From Thecaphora thlaspeos (lineage: Eukaryota > Basidiomycota > Ustilaginomycetes > Urocystidales > Glomosporiaceae): a stretch of 64,000 bases of DNA. The stretch spans positions 1,270,668 through 1,334,667 of the forward strand of contig UWYS01000002.1 of the NCBI GenBank assembly GCA_900291925.1, given 5' to 3'. Below, in pieces: positions 43,918 to 54,225 of this stretch; the first letter of the stretch is position 1, and every line of letters starts with the position of its first letter. A model generated the notes under the pieces. It was not told where the DNA came from. It did not search any database and saw only the letters and a list, made by a program, of their open reading frames with translations. The position numbers and the translations under genes are program-made.

Positions 43918-46085
43918 ATGTCGTCCGGACGCACCCCGCATCCGGCACCCACCGCGGCCGCTTCCTCGTTTGGCAAAACGTCTACCGCCTCCAAGCAGGC
44001 AACGGTCGAATCCGAGGACGAGCAGGAAGACGAGCAGGAGAAGCGCAACGAGCCTACGAAGAGGAAGCAGAGCGGCGGGTCAGAGAAACAGGGAAAGGGA
44101 CACGACGAGCGCGAGAAGCCCGAGAAGCCGAAAAAGAGAAAGGACAAGATGCAGAGCACCCCTGATATGCCGGCCTCGAAGAAGCTGTTCTTCGTCTTCC
44201 AGAGTCACCGCTACTTCGAGCCTTCGTTCAGCAGCATGGTCGACGATGTCCATGGCTCGGCCTACCTCGTCTCGGACAGCCAAATAGCAGCGCATCGAGC
44301 CTATACCGAAAAGAAACGGGGCGAGGCGAAGCAGAAGGCGGCAGACGCTGTCAAGAAGTACAAGGAGGAGCTTCGAAAGTCGCTGGCGGAGCTCAGGACA
44401 AAGGTGGACCGGTACAAAGAAAAGGGCAAGCAGACAAACGAAGGTGCATCCGCCTCCTTTAGCGCTGGCAAAGCGGCCGCTGAGCAACAGGGACAGCCAG
44501 CCCCCACTTCGGCCCCCTTGGACCGAGATGCTGCTACATCCGCCACACCTGCCGCAACCGGCACCACCACCGGAGCTCTTGCACCCGAGACGACGGAGGA
44601 CGACGACGTCAGCATGCCCGCGGACGACTCGGATGTCAGCAGTGAGGACGAAGACGGCTCCAGCCCGAGCAAAAATGGCGACGACGACGGTCACGACGAC
44701 GAAGATTACGACGATGACGATGACGACGACGAGGGTGCCGACGATGATGATGTATATGATGACGAAGATGATGACGACGACGAAGAAAGCCTTGCCAGCT
44801 ATGAAAAGGAAGAGATGAAGGAAGAGCGTTCGATCCTGGGCGAGAGTGTCGGGTCCGTCTGGCTGGATTTTCTACCAGGACGCCCCTTCGATGCGCATGT
44901 CGGAGCGTTTCCACGCATTCGACTGCGTCGACAGGGAGACGCTCAATCTGGCGATCCGCTTCTTCGGTCCCAACAACACCTCGAGGGTGTCGTCGTACCC
45001 AGACCTCGCCAACGGAGCGCTGCTCGTCGTTCACTACGTCCGCTTCGAGCCGGAGCACCGAGGCCACGGCTACGGGATGCGCCTCGTCGCCGAGCTTCTA
45101 CGCCACTTCCAGCCCTACTGAAAGACGTCGATCCTGCTGCCCATCATCCTCAACCCAGACCGTTCGGACGACATGACGAGCGGGCAGTATCGCCGCGCCA
45201 ACGAGCGCCTCAGCGCCGCGTTCCAGACGATCGGCTTCCGACCCCTTGGTCCAGACATCCATCACCTCGGCCAGAAGCAGGCCGGCTTCGAGGCCCGATA
45301 CCGGAACTTCCCCGTCGTCCTCCAACATCTCGCCGAGGTGGCCGATCCGTCCTGCCCCTGCGTCGACGGCATGAGCGAGAGGTCGTTCCATCTGATGAAG
45401 GCTACAGCCGAGTCAGAGTACGAGACAGCACATGAGATGCTGGACTACGACCTGGGCGCGTCCGATGCATTCCGACCGCCGGGCATCACCAAAACAAAGA
45501 CCCACGCCAAGGGCATGCTTCATGTCATCGGCACGATCGCCCATCTCTGCAAGGGACGGTTCGCTCCAAGCCCCAGCCGTATTCTAGCGGCGCTGGAGAG
45601 CAACAGCTTCTACAACCGCCACAACAGTTTTGCCTGGGCACAGTGGAGGTCCTACCTGCGGGACGGGGGAAGTGTGCTTGACGCGCTGGACTTTGTGCTG
45701 GACTACTCGGCGCAGGGAGTCGCACTGGAAACGGAGATAGGCATGTTTGACCCGTACCCGGAGAAGGACCCCAGCACCTGCTCGTGGCTCGACAAGAATT
45801 TGCCGCGAGCACGACAGCGACTACGAGGGCCTGAGGCACGGATGGTGGAGGGAGATGGGCAGGGCGGCGTATCTTCGTGGTCCTTACTGGGACATGTTCA
45901 AGCCGGATCAGAGAGCCAAGAACGGGTCGGAGGAGACCCAGCCACCGGAGAAGCTCACCGAGGGCACCCCGCGCGGCCTCATCCTCCACGTGTTCGAGGG
46001 CGGCGAGCTGCCGGCCTGGCTGCGTACCTTCCTCGAAGCAGAATTGGCTCAGCAAGAGAGGGAAGCGGCCGCCGGCCGCGGTTAG
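43918..46085 (+). pseudogene. GNAT-like acetyltransferase paralogue 2, multiply disrupted
   Basis: A tandem, same-strand copy of the gene at 40922. Shared blocks are KKLFFVFQSHRYFEPSF, MVDDVHGSAYLVSD, GWIFYQDAPSMRMSERF, YPDLANGALLVVHYVRFE, RGHGYGMRLVAELL, LSAAFQTIGFRPLG, LRHGWWREMGRAAYLRGPYW and GELPAWLRTFLE. It has three lesions relative to copy 1: a 2-nt deletion near 44855 (frame change before GWIFY), an in-frame TGA at 45119-45121 where copy 1 has Trp (YW versus Y-stop), and an 8-nt deletion near 45803 (frame change before REHDSDYEG). Between the conserved N-terminal part and the GNAT domain is a long Asp-rich insert (about 44660-44790) that is short in copy 1. It is almost certainly non-functional as a full-length enzyme. 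Confidence 0.75.
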
Positions 46086-46740
46086 AGCATCGGCTCGACA
46101 CTGCGATGGGCGTAACAAGCGAAGCGGTCGTCGAGGATGCCACACAGAGGAAGAGGTCCGCCGAACAGCAACACCGGCAGAACCACAAGAGCAGGCGAAG
46201 GCGACGCAGCAATCATGCCTTCAAGTGCGAGGCAAAGCAAGCAACAGCAACGACAGCAACGACAGAGACGAAAATAGCGACGAAAGTTCCCTGATATGTA
46301 TGTCCCTCCGCCGAGCGGCGAGAAGAACGGCCAGAAGAGACGGCACTCGAATTTCCCCGAATTGTAGCATCAAACGCAAGCCTTGTTCCGATCCCAAGCA
46401 GCCCCACACACGGCCTCACGTATTGAAGCCCGTCCGTATTCATCCGTACCCGCCATCCGACTGTACGAGCAATCACATCGGGGTAGCAGAAGCTTGCAGG
46501 TGGCGAGGAGGTCGCTGTCATCCCTTTCCCTTTCCACTCTCTGTGTGCGTCGCACAAAGGTTGAGCAGGCTGCGCACCCGAAACGTTACAAGCAACCTGT
46601 GCGCATTCGTCGGGATGACGAGACGTCACCCACCCGTCACGCGCGTGCCTCTGGGACGGGACCCTGAGACCCTGAAATGGCCTGGCCATTTTTTTGTTTT
46701 TTTCTTTCTTGACGTCCGCGTTCGACTTGCGCCAGCCAGC

Positions 46741-46776
46741 AGCGCGAAGCAGCGCGAAGCAGCGCGAAGCAGCGCT
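46741..46776. repeat. 10-bp tandem repeat
   Basis: AGCGCGAAGC occurs three times in tandem followed by a partial unit. Confidence 0.9.
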
Positions 46777-47059
46777 GATTCACCCTCTACGTGCGCGCCT
46801 CTCCTCCACCCCCCCAGAGGCGCCAAGGCGGGGCGGGGGGGCCACATCGTTCGTCATCTCGATTCTTGGTCTGAGGTCAAGAGGTGGGAGAGAGACATGT
46901 GATGGAGCTATGTACCGTGGCGGCATGCGAACAGCAGTCATCAAGAGCGAGCGACGAGATGACCTCACGTTCCGCTGTCCCGCGTCGCTTTTGGTAGATA
47001 GAGCAAGAGCAAGACCTGTCCTGTGCTTCCCATCCGCTCCACTCGACCGTCCGTCGGGA

Positions 47060-47065
47060 TATAAG
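47060..47065 (+). promoter_or_regulatory. TATA box of the small 76-residue gene
   Basis: TATAAG lies 162 bp upstream of the start codon and is followed by a long C/T-rich leader ending in acgcaacaATG. Confidence 0.55.
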
Positions 47066-47221
47066 TGGTCCCTCCATCCCCCCTCGCCCCCTCTCTTCCC
47101 CTCTCGTTGTCTATCTTGATCAAACTACCATCCGCCTCTAACACTCTTCTCGTCACCGACATCGACATCAAAAACCGACCCCCATTCCATTTCGCAACTA
47201 CACGACACAGCAAACGCAACA

Positions 47222-47712
47222 ATGTCCGGCGGAACTCAATCTCCCCCTCTTGAAGGAAAGTCCAACGACCCTATGGGACAGGTACGTTTTCAATCCTACC
47301 GCTCTATCTCATCCTCCTTTCCCTTTCCCTTTCCCTTTCCCTCTCCCTCTCTCTCTCTCTCTTCCTCTCTGATCGTCTGCCTGTCCTCGTACCACCCTCT
47401 AACCACATCTCACCCCCCGACATGTGACGACCACAGGCCGCACCGGGAAAAGACTCGCAGTCTGCCATCCCAGACACGGAGCAACGTGGAGAGATCTTTG
47501 GAAAGGACTCCTCCAAGGCCCCGCAAGGTAACCAGGCTGAAGGTGGAAAACTCGACGAGGTACGTTTCCTCCCCTTCCCCTTTCTCTTCTTGCTCTTTTT
47601 TTTATTACTCTACTACGAGATCTAATTCTTCAGACAACTACCTCTTGCTAAAAAATACGCACAGGCTATCGATTCTGCCAAACATGCTAGTAAGGCCGTT
47701 CGTGAAAACTGA
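47222..47712 (+). CDS. Small hydrophilic three-exon protein (76 residues)
   Basis: Three exons (47222-47281, 47437-47559, 47665-47712) with introns of 155 and 105 nt, all in phase 0, each opening GTACGT. The protein is Gly/Lys/Asp/Gln-rich, without a signal peptide or membrane span. It starts MSGGTQSPPLEGK and contains QRGEIFGKDSSKAPQG. It ends AIDSAKHASKAVREN, a short potential helix. I do not recognise the family; small disordered stress-type proteins of fungi look like this, but that is only a resemblance. The clear TATA box, the C/T-rich leader and consistent splice sites with no stop inside the exons argue for a real, probably well-expressed gene. BRL1 converges on it from the right, 241 bp away. 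Confidence 0.6.
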
Positions 47713-47953
47713 ACTTGCGCACACACGTTTACGACAAGGTAGTCTGTAGCTCTTTCGTATTCCTCCTCTCTAATGCGACAGCTTGATCCATTGTGATTCA
47801 TGTCATGGCAAAGTCTGGCGAGTGAAAGTCGATATGCTCTTGGCAACACGCTACGAGGCATCGTGGATCGATACGATATCTTATAAAAAGAGAAGTGTGT
47901 GTGTGTATGTATGCAACAAAACAGCACGGCGACGCGAGTGTGGACGAACTACG

Positions 47954-49602
47954 CTACTCGTCGACGACGGCAGCTTGCGACCGGTTGAGACGCTTACGAG
48001 CCGGTGTGGCCGGCGCGCTCGGCATCGTCCACGGCGGCGGGGCGTGGTAGTACGCGGCGGCATGAGGATGGCCCATGTATCCATACGGCGCATGTCCCGC
48101 CCCGCCTCCGCCGTTTTCGTCGAGCTGTTGATGCGCCTGGTGTTGATGCTGCTGCTGACCCTGTTGCTGCCCGCCTTGTCCCTTCTGCTGCTGCTGCTGC
48201 TGCCGCTGCCGCTGCTGCTGATGTTGCCGTCTCGACCGAAATCGAAAAAAGGAAAAGACGGAATTCGTCGCACCGACGAGGATCGACAGCGCCACGAGGC
48301 TAAATAGCATAGACTTCCAACTTACGACGTCGACGAAGCCGTTGAGGATCTCGGCAAACGTCTCGGCCGTCACCCTCGCCCGCCCCACGACGGCCGGATC
48401 GCGAGCTGAACATCGCTGCCAGTTGAGGCAGGCCGAGGCTAGAGCTGGCGCTTGCATGTCCGTCCCGCACCGGTTGGCCGAGTAGGCGGCGGCGCACGAC
48501 GTGATTTCGCTCAGCGTGTCTGGTCGCGGGGCGGATCATGTTCGGGAAAACAAGAAAGATCGAAGGGGTCAGCTTTTCTCTCGGAGCGGATCGATGCGAA
48601 CAGGAGGGGCAAGTGGTGAGGTAAAGGGAGCGTGACTCACCCATCTCGTAGCCGCGGACCTTTTCCGCGACATCCTGCTGCACGGTGCGCACGACGCAGA
48701 AGAGGAGGTAGAGAAAGGCGGCGAGGATACTGGCGTTGAAGAGGAACTGGGCGTATCCGAGCAGCAGCTCGGGCCAGTCGAGGTGGTTGAGGCCCGAGCC
48801 CGACACGGGCGGCACTCCCGCTGCGGGAGCGTGCTTGGCGCCGCCGGCGTGGAGGGCGGCCATGTCGTGTCCGCTGCCGGGCATAAAGTAGTTGACTGCA
48901 TATTTTGTGATGGAGCGCATCCTGCCCGGTGTCCCGCCATCGTCTTCGTCGTCATCGTCATGGTCGTCGTCGTCGTCGTCGTCTCGCTCTTCATGGTCGT
49001 CGTCGCTAGCGGCTGCTCGGTAGTAGCCCCTGGCCGATCTGGAAGCGAGGACAATCTGGCCCTGCCTCCGCCTGGTGCTGCCGCTGCTTGCCTTTGACTG
49101 CACGTTCCTCTTTCTCCTGATGCGGTTTACGGCGGCCGCGCTGATTGGCCGCTTTGAGAGTGAAGGGTCGTGCTGAGTGTCTGCGTCCTGATCGACCCAT
49201 GCCGAGGAGGATGAGGCGGCGGCGTGGGTGTTGTTGGTGCTGTGGTGTGGCGGGGTGACGCTGGTCATTTCTACGTCTGCGAGGGTGTCGCCTGGCTGGT
49301 GAAGGTCTGGGCGGCAGTGGAAGAGGAAGCCGGCGTTTGAGAAGTTGCTGGGCGGCAGGGAGGACTGGTTGTTGATATGCACGCCAGACGCGTCTGTGGT
49401 GAAGGAGGTGTCCTGCGTCTCGAAGATGGAGCCTGCAGGGTGCAGAGGAAAAGAGGGGAAAGGGAGGGGGGGTGGAGGCGATGAGCGGGGACGTTGCGAA
49501 GCGAAGAAAGAAGACGGGAGGGATAGCGGGGCTGTACGTACGTTTGCGTGGGCCTGCAGGGGTGGTGTCCATGGGAGCCTCTGTGCCGCGGTGCCAGGCC
49601 AT
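47954..49602 (-). CDS. BRL1: BRL1/BRR6-like nuclear envelope protein
   Basis: Three exons (49602-49542, 49432-48641, 48519-47954; introns 109 and 121 nt) encode 472 residues. Brl1/Brr6 proteins are integral nuclear envelope/ER proteins needed for nuclear pore assembly and lipid homeostasis. The conserved core lies between two membrane spans (LFNASILAAFLYLLFCVV and MLFSLVALSILVGATNSVF). It has four cysteines in the lumenal segment: SCAAAYSANRC and, after 11 residues, CLNWQRC, followed by RDPAVVGRARVTAETFAEILNGF. The N-terminus is disordered with a basic and Asp-rich part. The C-terminal tail is very Gln/His-rich (CAG-type repeats). It is divergent from the phosphatase-like gene. Fungi may carry Brl1 and Brr6 as two paralogues or one fused type, so the exact orthologue is not settled. 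Confidence 0.88.
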
Positions 49603-49978
49603 GGTGAGTGGCGGTGTTGGTGGTGATGGTGGTTGTGGAGCAAAATGAGGGGACGGGTGTCGCGGCTCTGGCCAGTTTTTCAGCTCTTCTACGTGACCAC
49701 TGCGTGCGTAGCTGGACGAGGCCGAGAGACCAACACTCAACCTCGCTCCACGTGAACCATACAGTAACTTACGTGCAGGCCGCCCACAATTTCTCCACTT
49801 TTTTTATTCCGACCAAAAAGCCGCCTTTTGACTGATGGCCCTACCGCGCCAACGCCCCTTGCTCGCTCTTTGCTCACTCTTTGTTCCCGGACCACCATGC
49901 AACCCGCTGGCCATCCTGCCATCCTGCCACCCTGCCATCCTCCCGCTGCTGCCTCGCCTTTGCGCCTCCCCTCCGCCA
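49603..49978. promoter_or_regulatory. Divergent promoter of BRL1 and the phosphatase-like gene
   Basis: A 376-bp interval. The reading frame of the phosphatase-like gene is open from an in-frame ATG at 49835, but that part is not conserved-looking and is taken as leader. Confidence 0.4.
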
Positions 49979-52900
49979 ATGTCGCTGCCCCCGCTCACCC
50001 CACCACTCCGCTTCTCCTACGTCGCCTTTCCGACAACGCAACCTCAACAGCAGCAGCAGCAGCACGCCTCCTCCTCTTCCTCCTCTTCCTCCTCCGCCTC
50101 CTCCTCCTCGTCTCCCTCCTCCGATGCAGCTCCATCTGTCGCGACCCCTCCGCACGCCCGCGAGACCGTCTACCGCGGGGCCTACCCCAAGCCGCGCAAC
50201 CTCGCCTTCCTCGACCGACTCTACCTCAACACCATCCTCAGCCTCACCCCCAAGCCCCTCGACAGCGACCCTGCGGTAAAAGCATGGGCCACTCTCTCCT
50301 ACCACAACCCTCCCGCCGCCGCCGCCGCCACCAGGCGCAGCGGCCATCGCGTCAACCTCGTCCACGTACGCACCGAAAAGCCAAAGGACGACGGCGGCGG
50401 CCTCACCCGCGAGGGCGCAGCAACCGCCCTCCTCGTTCTCCTCGACAGGCGCAACCATCCACTCTACATACACTGCCTCGACGGCGTAGAGGTCACCTCC
50501 ACCCTCCTCGCCTGCATGCGCGAGTTGCAGGCCTGGCATAACGACGCCCTCCTCGCCGAACTCGCACGCGCCCTCCGCGACTCGAGCTCCTCCGACTGGA
50601 CACAGGTTCCCACGCACCTCGCCACCTTCCTCGCAAAGTTCGGACAGCCAGACGGCGTCAGGCTCCCCGCGCGTAACCACATCCCATCCTGGCTCTGGCC
50701 CCCTCCCCACCCGCTCGCCATCCTCGCCGACCCTTATGCATGGGCACCCACTACCCATCATCCCGCCCAGCAGCAGCAGCAGCAGCATCACGGCCACCAC
50801 TCCCACCTTCACCCGCATGCCCCGCTCTCGTGCACCGTCTCGCATAACACCGCCGACGATCAGTTTCAGAGCGGCGATAGCGGCAGCATCCTCGATCCCG
50901 CCCCCCCTACTTCGACATCAACGTCCAAGAAGCAAGAGCCGAGTCAGAACACAATACGCGCGCACACGCACAACGGGCAGCACCCATCGCACCACACCCC
51001 TCCGCCACCGCAACGGAGGCTCCTGCCGATACAGCACCCCTCGCTCAAGCTTCGCTTCGACACCGACCCGGACCTGCCCCCTCCGCCGCAGCCGCCGGCG
51101 CTCGGCTGGCCGCTCACCTCGGGCCATCACCAAGGCGGCTACTCGCGCACCTCACAGTGCCTAGCACCTGGTGTTACCACCGGCGCACAGAGCCCTTCGG
51201 CGGCCGGTGGTCCGCGCACGCAGTCGCAGACCCCCTCTGAGAACGGCGGCGCTGGGCTTGGCCTCGGAAGCGTCAGCCACAGCGGCCTCTCGAGCGCCGC
51301 CTCGTCGACGCCCGGCAGCCCGCGCAGGAGGCATCCAATGTCGATGCCCCCAGGGCTCGGCCTTCACCAGCTGGCCGACCATCCCAACCTTCAGAAGAGT
51401 GGCTCCAGACGCTGGCCATCTGTCGGAGGCGGAGGCGGACCATCGTCGACTAGGGTCAGCGGCAGCGGCGTCGTCTCGCCGAATGCAGCGGACTCATACG
51501 GCAGCAGGGCGACCCTGCGCAGGACGCGACAGAGCTCGATCTCGTCAATCAACTCGTCCGGCTCGACCGATGCAGGCGCCATGGCTTCTCCGAACCGCCT
51601 TCGCTCTCGGACCAGCTCGGCGGCGACGACAAAGACGACTGCAGTGCTTCCGCGGACGCCACCGCTCAATCCAAAACCGCTCGGTGAGCTGCCCGGCAGC
51701 AGCAAGATGGCTGATCTTTTGGCGCTCGTGGGCGGCGACCAGGACAATCTCGGACTGAAGTCGGACGACTCGGAGGAGGTCAGCACGCCGAGGGCGAGGC
51801 CCTCCGCAGGCAGCAGGATCGAGGCCGGATGCGGGCCAGCGTTCGATCTGTCCTCGGCCGGCCAGATGCGTTCGCTCCAGTCGAGGAGAGCCGCTGCAGC
51901 GGGCGACGGGCAGCAACAGCTCGACGATCAAGCCCGGACCGAACCGTCTTCCTTGTCTGCTGCTGCCGCCGCTAGGATGCTCCAGCGGCGCGACGATGGG
52001 TTGTCAGAGAGCGAGGAGACGCCGACCAAGTCATCGGCCCAGGCGGCGTCGGCATCGGCGTTCGCCGCCCGTCTTTCGCCGCACGGGAGCGCTGCGACGT
52101 CGGCAGCGGAAGCGGGAGCGAGGGCGAGCAGCCGGAACGGTCGATTCACGACGCCGGACGGAGTCGAGCTGCTACGTGTACCCACTGCAGCTGCTGCGCT
52201 CGGCGAAGGCAGCAGCAGCCTCTCGCTGCCAGCATCGCCGCTGCTCAATTCGATCACGCCAAAGCAGTCTGACTTCGACCTATCAAGGTGGAGCCAGAGC
52301 CAAAGCCAGGCTGCCGAAGCGGCACGAAACGGCTCGTCGTCTGCCCCGCCGGGGCCACTATCGGCGCCGAGCCAACGTACGCCTCGCATCGGTACAGGTC
52401 CTGACGCCACCACGACGGCAGCGAAGGTGGAGGCGGATCGATCCACGAAGCTAAAGGCGGCCGATCTGCAGGCCAGTCCGACAGCTGCGGTGATGCCGAG
52501 AGCTGTAGAGGCGGCCGAGATGGATCGTAGCAGGGGCTTGAGCGAGCAGAGCGAGGCGTCATCGTACTTTGACGAGCCGAAATCGTACGACGGCGGGCGC
52601 GGGGAGAGGGAGGCAATGCGGTTCGACCGCGCGAGACGGCTGGCTAGGGAGATGAGGAGGGAGCACTCGACGTACGAGTCGGAAGACTTTAAGCAGAGAC
52701 AGGGGTACGGCAGTGACGACGAGGACGGAGAGCGTACGGAGCAGGGCCATGCGACGATGAGGTATGGTCGATGGAACGCAGATGACGGCGAAGAGGATGC
52801 AGGGGTCGAGGCTGAGGGTGTGGAAGAAGAAAACAAGGAAGAAGATGTCGGAGAGGAAGAGAAGAATGGGCTTGACAAAGGCGCAGAGGAAGAGGAGGAC

Positions 52901-53005
52901 GAGGAGGAGGACGAGGAGGAGGACGAGGAGGAGGAAGAGGACGACGACGGACAAGGGACAGACGACCTAGCTCTCCTGGACGCCTTGGACCTTGACGGAT
53001 ACTAG
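49979..53005 (+). CDS. Large OCA/SIW14-type phosphatase-like protein, catalytic Arg missing
   Basis: A single exon of 1008 residues from ATG 49979; starting at the in-frame ATG 49835 would add 48. The N-terminal third resembles fungal PFA-DSP (Siw14/Oca) phosphatases: ETVYRGAYPKPRNLAFLDRL, LNTILSLTPKPL, and a P-loop NHPLYIHCLDGVEVTSTLL. The active consensus is HCxxGxxR(T/S); here the Arg position is Val, although the Cys is kept. This suggests a pseudophosphatase or a non-hydrolytic binder, as proposed for some yeast Oca proteins. The rest (about residues 265-1008) is disordered and rich in Ser, Ala, His and Gln. It ends in a helical charged part (DRARRLAREMRREH) and a Glu/Asp-rich tail. In yeast, Oca proteins act in oxidant-induced arrest and inositol pyrophosphate signalling; the role here is inferred. 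Confidence 0.75.
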   Translation: MSLPPLTPPLRFSYVAFPTTQPQQQQQQHASSSSSSSSSASSSSSPSSDAAPSVATPPHARETVYRGAYPKPRNLAFLDRLYLNTILSLTPKPLDSDPAVKAWATLSYHNPPAAAAATRRSGHRVNLVHVRTEKPKDDGGGLTREGAATALLVLLDRRNHPLYIHCLDGVEVTSTLLACMRELQAWHNDALLAELARALRDSSSSDWTQVPTHLATFLAKFGQPDGVRLPARNHIPSWLWPPPHPLAILADPYAWAPTTHHPAQQQQQQHHGHHSHLHPHAPLSCTVSHNTADDQFQSGDSGSILDPAPPTSTSTSKKQEPSQNTIRAHTHNGQHPSHHTPPPPQRRLLPIQHPSLKLRFDTDPDLPPPPQPPALGWPLTSGHHQGGYSRTSQCLAPGVTTGAQSPSAAGGPRTQSQTPSENGGAGLGLGSVSHSGLSSAASSTPGSPRRRHPMSMPPGLGLHQLADHPNLQKSGSRRWPSVGGGGGPSSTRVSGSGVVSPNAADSYGSRATLRRTRQSSISSINSSGSTDAGAMASPNRLRSRTSSAATTKTTAVLPRTPPLNPKPLGELPGSSKMADLLALVGGDQDNLGLKSDDSEEVSTPRARPSAGSRIEAGCGPAFDLSSAGQMRSLQSRRAAAAGDGQQQLDDQARTEPSSLSAAAAARMLQRRDDGLSESEETPTKSSAQAASASAFAARLSPHGSAATSAAEAGARASSRNGRFTTPDGVELLRVPTAAAALGEGSSSLSLPASPLLNSITPKQSDFDLSRWSQSQSQAAEAARNGSSSAPPGPLSAPSQRTPRIGTGPDATTTAAKVEADRSTKLKAADLQASPTAAVMPRAVEAAEMDRSRGLSEQSEASSYFDEPKSYDGGRGEREAMRFDRARRLAREMRREHSTYESEDFKQRQGYGSDDEDGERTEQGHATMRYGRWNADDGEEDAGVEAEGVEEENKEEDVGEEEKNGLDKGAEEEEDEEEDEEEDEEEEEDDDGQGTDDLALLDALDLDGY

Positions 53006-53409
53006 ACAACTATTCTGAGGGGAATGGGCAGCGACGACCGAGCAGAACGAAAACACACTGATCGTCGCAGAGAGCGAGACGGCACACGGACCGCCTCTGT
53101 ACGGCCCAACACGCACCGACGCTGGGCCTGGCGTCGTCTGTGCGCAATGTTGTTGAGGTAATAAAGGAAGCAACCAGGGGGGGGACGCGGTGACGATGGA
53201 TCGCCCGTAGTGGAAGCGATGCGATTTAACGCCTTGGCAAAAGGCTAGGCAAGAAGCCTCGAGACGAGAGGACCGTACCGTGACGCGTGTCTCGTCGATG
53301 GCATTGGGATAGCCTGTGTGGCTCGAGCGTCGAGACGATCAAGACGGGAGGGATCGATGTGGTCTCGCACTGTGCGAGCCGGGGTAAAGGTTAGGCGTTG
53401 GTCGAGGTG

Positions 53410-53709
53410 TCAGATAAGATTATCTGGAACGTTGATGGCGCGTGGAACAAGGTATTCGCATCGCGTATCGAAGCCCCAGCGTAGCTCGAGGACGCGCCTG
53501 CCTACAGTATTTCCTCGTTTGATTTCTCGTTGGCATATCAGCAGGTCTACTAAGCGCCTCTGAAGCCCGCATGTAGCAAAAGAACCGAGATGGCACAACA
53601 TCGTCAAGAACAGACCGGCCTTCCAATTGCCCCGGTACACGATACAGACGAGGCTGTTTGGGACGACGAGGGTGAACGCCGCCGATTGGACGTTGATGTT
53701 TAGCGCCAT
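53410..53709 (-). CDS. Possible small membrane protein (99 residues, doubtful)
   Basis: A 99-residue frame starting after an A-rich context (aaaaATGG). It has a hydrophobic N-terminal half (SAAFTLVVPNSLVCIVYRG, then AGLFLTMLCHLGSFATCG) that could form two short membrane segments joined by a basic loop, and a basic C-terminal half. The two-helix spacing is vaguely like small PMP3/RCI-type proteolipids, but the key residues do not match. There is no other support, and it may be a chance frame. Confidence 0.25.
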   Translation of the reverse strand: MALNINVQSAAFTLVVPNSLVCIVYRGNWKAGLFLTMLCHLGSFATCGLQRRLVDLLICQREIKRGNTVGRRVLELRWGFDTRCEYLVPRAINVPDNLI

Positions 53710-53852
53710 TTTTCTAACGCGTGTCCGAGGATAGAGAAAGATGAGGTGAGAGGGGGACACAGCTTGTGCACGCGGATCATGGCGGCGATCGTTGCTGGCG
53801 CGCTTCCCAAACCCACGGCGGTTGCGTGAGGTTTGGAGTTGACGGGAAAGGA

Positions 53853-53854
<2 letters not shown>

Positions 53855-53884
<30 letters not shown>
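53855..53884. repeat. GCT trinucleotide run
   Basis: Ten tandem GCT units in noncoding DNA upstream of NPA3. Confidence 0.9.
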
Positions 53885-54225
53885 ATTGAATGGGCGAAGC
53901 TGCGCAGTCGACGGAGAAAAAGAGCAGCAGCGACGCGTTGCACATGTCGACTGCAGTTACCCACTCTGCGAGCACGCGTGTGCTGCCACGCTCGGCGGTG
54001 CGCACGCGGAGCCGAGGCTCTCCACACTGGGCGTGCCGCCTTTTTTCCTGGTTTTTCCCCCAGCGTGGACGCGCAGGCGGGCGGCAGGAATCAAGAATAT
54101 ATATACTCTCTGTAAATCCGCCAGCCCTATCCATGCATCTCGGCCCTCTTTCCCTCCCCTTCCCCCTTCCCCCTTCCCCCTTCCCCTCTCCGCCCTGCGT
54201 CCACCAGCCTGCCTGCCCATCCACA

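Larger units (their letters stand above)
46086..47221. other. Intergenic interval with a 10-bp tandem repeat
   Basis: 1.1 kb. It carries a 10-bp tandem repeat at 46741-46776 and, near its end, the TATA box and C/T-rich leader of the small gene at 47222. No other gene was recognised. Confidence 0.45.
53006..54225. other. Intergenic interval with GCT repeat and a possible small minus-strand ORF
   Basis: 1.2 kb before NPA3. It contains the 99-codon ORF at 53410-53709 (minus), a GCT run at 53855-53884 and a C/T tandem stretch near 54150-54190 that belongs to the NPA3 leader. Confidence 0.45.

Noticed and set aside
45877..46902. 341-codon plus-strand frame overlapping the end of GNAT-like copy 2
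   Set aside because: Other-frame shadow with no conserved content; the true homologous frame ends at 46085.
48300..49643. A single 447-codon minus frame as the BRL1 protein
   Set aside because: It reads through two introns and misses the conserved Cys core; the spliced three-exon model restores the whole family domain.
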